Source of the DNA: Anammoximicrobium sp964486845
Lineage (GTDB): Bacteria; Planctomycetota; Planctomycetia; Pirellulales; Pirellulaceae
DNA length: 64,000 bases
Direction of reading: 5' to 3'
Assembly (NCBI GenBank): GCA_964486845.1
Contig: CAZAQY010000007.1
Span: 17,295-81,294 of the forward strand
Below are positions 13,701 through 19,700 of the stretch, in pieces. The notes beneath the pieces were generated by a model, which made no database searches, was not told where the DNA came from, and was given only the letters and a program-made list of their open reading frames with translations. The translations under genes and the position numbers were made by a program. Every line of letters starts with the position of its first letter. The first letter of the stretch is position 1.

Positions 13701-16700
13701 TGCCCGGCGGCGGAACCAACCGGTCGTCGTCACTCACCCGCGTAATCCCCCCGCCCGACGCGTAAACCGCCTCGATCCGCGGACTCGTCAGGATCTCACC
13801 CCGTTCGCGTATCTGAGTGCCGGCGCCCAGGTACAGCGGGTCGGTCGCCGAGCCCGTGCGGTCGATCCCTGACCCGCTGTGCGCCTGGCCGAACGTCGGG
13901 CTCGACTGCCGGCCGTCAAACTGGTACAGGATGTTGTTGGCGATCTCGACGCCCGGCAGCGCCTGCGGGCTGTCGGCCAGTCCCCGTTCACCCACGGCCA
14001 AGCCGACCGTATCGAGCTGGGAACCGGCGGCTGCCTTGTAGAACGTAAGCGCGTTGAATTGAATGCCGTCATCCGTCCGGTACGTGATCCCCGAAACCGG
14101 ATCTCGGGCGTAAGTCACGATTCCGTCATCGAGGATCTGGCCCGCGAACGTCGCGTCACCGGGATTGACGTGCAGGAAGTTCCCGGATTGCGCGTCGACG
14201 AGCGCTTGCCGGTACGAGTACAGCCAGCCGTTGGGGTGCATCGCGATGTCTCCGGTCTCGACCGTGACTGCCCCCCCCCCCAACGACCCGACGTTCGTCT
14301 CGAGTGCCCCGGTGAACGGATCGATCGTCACCAGTTCCGACAGGTTCGTAACCAGCGGGTTCGGCGCGCGATACAGATACAGGGTGACATCGCCCAAGTG
14401 ATAGGCCACCTCGGCCTGGTCACCGAACAGCAGCGAAACCTGGGGCGGATCGGCCGTCGACGTGTTGCCCACCTCGATATGGTCTTCGGCGATCCGGCGG
14501 ATCGTTTCAACCGGCTCCAGGCGGATGTCGGGATTGGTCGCGATGGCCCGCACGAACTGGTCCAGATCGCTGGGCATCCGCCGGTCGGAGGAAATGGCGA
14601 CTTGATACGTCCCCGTGGGCAGGTTGACGACGCCCAAGAAGGGATCGCTGGCCCCCACGGTGCCGCGCGACAGGTCATCGATATCGGCCGAGCCGGGCGT
14701 AGCGGGCCGGTCCTCGGCGATGTTCCCGTCGCGGGCCGTCAGGATCAAACGCCCTGCGCTGTCGTAGACATGAATCGACACGTCGGGGCGATCGCCCAGT
14801 CCGTTGGCATAATCGACATCGAAAATGGTGCTGAACAGACCGATGGCGTCGGGATCCAGGTAGTTGATGTTGAATTCGTAGAAATCGACGTCGGTTCCGG
14901 TCAGATTGCCCGCCACCGAGATGGTTCCCCGGTCCGAATTCAGCAGGTTTCCCACGCCTTGCGCCGTGGCCGTCGAATCGTTGGCCGACGCGCTTTCGCC
15001 GCTCTCACCGGACAGCGGCGAATGGCTCGGCTGGCCGCGGACTTCGATTCCGTTGGTGGCGTAAGCGATCGTGGCATAACGCACGGTGGAGCCGCCGATT
15101 TCGTCCACTTCGCGCAGGCGGACCTGCAACTGGTAAGCGCCGGCAGTCAGCGGGGCGGTCAGCCGTGCGCCCGCCGGCGCCGTCTCCGGCTGGAGGCGGT
15201 CTGCGGCCGCCAGCGTCAACGTCTGGTCGTCGGCCAGGCCGGTGATGGTGTACACGCCGTCGTTGTGCAACGTCCCGCTGATCACCAGCCCTTGTCCGCG
15301 GGCGAACCCGGCGTTGCGGAAATTCCCGTTGGTCACCGTGATCGTGTCGGGCTGCGCGCCGTTGTCGTGGAACGTCAGTTCGGCATCCTCGTCGGCGAGG
15401 AACGTGGGCCCGTTGCTGAGGACCCGGATGTGGTAGGTCAGCGGACGCTCCGGATCTTCCGGGTTGGGAACGCCGGGCAGCACCACGCGCAAGCCGGGGT
15501 CGCGCGGGTTGGTCGTGTAGAGGTCCTGTTGGGGAATCTGCGGCGTCTTGAGCATCAGGCGGGCTGCGCCCCACAGCAAGCTGGGGTCCGCCAACTCCCG
15601 CTCCGTCAAGTTGTCCGCGGTGCGATCCTGAGGCTCCAGGAAATTGTTCGGGTTCGATAGTTCGCTCGGCGAACTGATTGAACGGGCCAGAACCTTGCCG
15701 TCGCTGTCCAGCAACTCGATGACCGCATCCAGCGCGTGGGTCGTGCGGTCGATGTCGATCCAGACCTCGGTGCCGGGAATGGCCTTGACGCTGTAGACGT
15801 CCAAGTCCCGCTGATCCGCCAAAAAGCCCTTGATTGTGAATCCCAGACGGCGGTTCTCGTCGGCGGCATACTCCGAAGGCGCCAGGATGCCCAACAGTTC
15901 GGCGCCGTCCGGCGATCCGTTCGGTCCCGGAGAATTGACGTCGCGGGCTTCTTGCTCGTACAGGGTCTCGACGTTCCGGTCATGGCTGAACCGGTCCAGC
16001 AGCACGCTGTTCCAATCGCCGGGCTGCGGCGCCTGGGCGTTGGGATAGTTTGTGGGGTCGCGGAAATCGCCGTCCGCGTTGGTGTCGTTCTGCGGGCTCC
16101 CGTCCAGACGCACTCCCGCCGAGTGGCGGTCGTCGCGCAGCGACGTCAGCACGACGGGCGAACCGGGCTGACCCAGGATCTGGATGATGCCGCCGATGCG
16201 GTCGTCGATCTCGTGAGGGATCCCCGTGGCCACGAACCCGATTTTCTTGGTGTCGTTTTGGTTGTTGTCCAGCATCTTGACCACCAGGCTCTCGGTGGCG
16301 TTGCTGGCCAGGACCAGGCCTCCAAAAGTGTGGAAGTCGGGCACATAGACCGTGTCCAATAGAACGTGGACGATGTCGGTGTCATCCCACACGCTTTGCG
16401 TGGTCAGCGTTTGGCCGCGAACCACCATGCCGTTGATCTCGTTGTTGTCCAGCCGATTGGCGAGAATCAGCGGCCCCTGGTTGTCGCGATAACCTCCCAC
16501 ACGGTCGATCGCTCCGGTCGTGCGCCCCGTGTCCCGTTTCAGGACGTAATTCAGGGCGTTGACGTTGATGCTGATCGCCGGAACGGCGACGTTGGGATTG
16601 CTGGGGGTGTTGGTGCGGTCTGCATCGGGGTTGTTGCGGAAGATGTTGTTGTAGATCACCGGCTGTGCCTGCCGCACGAAGACCACGCCCGGTTCGTTGA

Positions 16701-19700
16701 AGCCTCGGCCGAAGCGGTCGAGTTCGCCCTGGCCGCCCTGGCCGGGCCCGTTGAACTCGAAAATCGAATTGGCGACCCGAGCCTCGGCGTGGTCGTGGAC
16801 CTCCACCACGTTGAAGCCCGTGAAAGTGCCCTCGACGCGCGTCACGCCGCCGCCGTAGGCGAACACGGCGTGATCGATGCTCAGGTTCGACAAGTGCCCG
16901 ACGTAGATGCCGCCCCAATTGCCCGCCGCCGGATCGTTCGACGTGCCGGTGATGATGGCGCCGTCATTTCCCGTATCGAAGTTGCCGCCGGCGCCGTAGC
17001 GATCATCGGAAATCGAGGTGAAGATCATCTCGCGTCCGTCACTGCCCTCGGCGATCATCTGCGCGCCCATCTCCAACTCGAACCGCGCGCCGTCCAGTTT
17101 CACGACGACCGAAGGATCAATCATCAACCGGGCGTCCGGCCGCCCGTGCAAAACAACGTTGTCCAGAACCGCGTTTTGAGGGATCTCCCGGTACCGCGGA
17201 TCATCGGCCGGACCGTAACTCCCGTCGTCGTCGAACTGCGTCAGGGGCGAGTATCCGCCCGTGCTCAGCGTGTCATCCAATTCCGCGATCAGCTGGTACT
17301 CGCTGTAACCGTTGCCGTCGCCCAAGTCCACGCTGCGATAGATGCGCCGTCCGACGAACCCTTGCGCCGGGGCGGCCAGCGGCAGGTTGTCGAGCGTGAC
17401 AATTCCGTCACCGGGCGTTCCAAATTCCGTGGGATTGCCGGTGATGGCGATCGCCGCCGTCGCGTCGGAGGCCCGCGAGTCTTGGCCGAGCGAATCCACA
17501 TAGGTAATCCGATATCGGTACGTGCCGGGCAGCAGGCTTCCTGACGGATTGCTGGACAGAACCACCCCCGTGACGGGCGGCAGGTCGAGGAATTGGCCAC
17601 GCGTCTTTCCCACGTCCTTGTAGGTCGCGTCCAGACGATTTAACTCGGCCACCAAGGCATAGGGCCCTTGGTTCTCGCTGCGGTACAGGCGGCGGGCGAC
17701 ATACCCGGAGGGCGCCGGCGGAAGTTGTGTGAACTGCACCGCGCGTCCCGTCCCCGTGAGCGTCACCGCCATGTTGACCGACGCCGGGCTTTCATAACCG
17801 AACCGATCGACGTACACGAGCCGGTACGAGTACTCGACAGGCGTGAGTCCCGGGTTGAGACTGCCCCCGGTTGCCGGCGTCATCACCACCAGGGCCACCG
17901 CGGGCGCGGTGACACGCTCCAGCGCTCCGCCGGGTTGGGAAGCGATCGCCAGGTTTTCGCTCATGATGTGGACGATGTCCGCGTCGTCCCAGCGCCCGGA
18001 GACGGTCAGCTTCTGAGCGGTGCTGCCGGCCTGGGTGCCTATCCGCACGAACAGGCCGTTCACCGAATTGTCGACGAGTTGGTTGTGATGGATCTCCGGC
18101 CCGATCCGCTGGTAGTCGGAGGTAAACGGGATCCGCTGGTGACGCGGCGAGTGGAAATTGGTTTCCTCAAAACTGTCCGGACTGGCAGAGATCGCCGCGT
18201 CCGCGCTGCGGTAGATCCGGTTGTACGTCAAGGTCGGCCGGGCGTCCGTCAAGTGAATCGGATTGATCGTGCGGGGCACCGAATTGATCAGCACGGTGCC
18301 GCCACCGTACCGAATATCGGCGTAGTTCATGTAGTTCAGGAAGATGCCCTCTTCCTCGTACAGGAAGGCGCCCTGGGAGCGGTCGACGTCGTTGCGGAAC
18401 TCGATCCCGCCCCAGTCGCCCGCCGCCGGCGAAGTAACGTACGGATTCGTGTCCAGACCCACGTCCTGATCGTTGTACGACGTGAAGTACACGCTGCCCG
18501 CCGCCTTCGCGCCGCTGCCGCTCTGCACCACGGCGTCCCCGAGGTCCAAGCCTCCGTTCGCGTTGCTGTCCGTCAGCAGGATGGGAGTGCCCAGCACCTG
18601 GAACGCTCCGCCGCTGCGGTCGATGCCCACCGCGCTGCTGCCGACGCCGATGCGAGCACGCCGCATCTGGAAGATCGCCCCCGCGTCCACCATTACGGTC
18701 ACGCCGCGGGGGACCTCCAACGTCGGACCGTCCGGCAAAGGCGCGCCCAGACTGTTGAAGCCGATCTGATAGGCTTTATTGTCGGCCAGCGTGGCCCAAT
18801 TCGCGTCGCGGCCCGGGTTGCCCACAACGCGGACGATGTCCCCCGGACCGGCCTTGCTGAGCGCCGTGGCCAGATTGTTGTACGGGGCGCTCAGCGTGCC
18901 CGATCCCGAACCGGTCGCCGGCGCGTACGACTTGTCTACGAAAATCGTCTCGGCCGCGCTGGTCGGCGTCCCACTCAGCAGCGCCGGCGCCGTCTTGAAC
19001 CAGAAGTTGTAGACCCCGCCGGGAACGCCGTCCCCGTCGCCGTCCAGGAACGTGGGACCGCTCGGATCGTTCGGATTGTCGATGTCGGCGATCGCTTCCT
19101 TGACGTCCGGACGATAAGTCAGCCGCAGTTCGTACTCGCCCTGCGTCGTGCCGCCGAACCCGGAATCCTCGATGGCCGGGTCGTACTCCTCGTTGCCGCT
19201 GGCACTCACGCCGACGTAGTACGTGCCGGGAGCGAGGTCCAATTCCAGGTACGAGTCGCGGCCAAAGTAGTTGTCGTTCCGCGCCAGCAGTTCCCGCGTG
19301 CCGTCGGCGTTCTCGCGCCACAGCGTGATCGCGGTGTCCAGCAGACTCGATTGCAGCCGACGTTCCGCCATCGTCTCGATCGCCAAGTGGCCGAGCGCCT
19401 CCGGCTTGCTCGGATTCACGGGCAACTCGAAGCGGAACATGTCGATGTCTTTGCTCTCAGGGAAATACAGGTACCGTAGATGTACCAGGTCCTGATCGCT
19501 CATGATCGTGGGCTCGATCGTGTTGTCAAAATCCAAATCCGCATCGCTGGCGCGGAGGGAACTCCCCGGAATATCCCCAATCGCACGCCCGGGCAGTTCC
19601 GGAGCAACGGCCCAGCCGGCCGCGATGGTGGACGCATCTTCGGGGGTCTGCTGAATGTAGTCCTCCGTGCCCAGTCCGAGATACGACGTGATCTCGAGCA

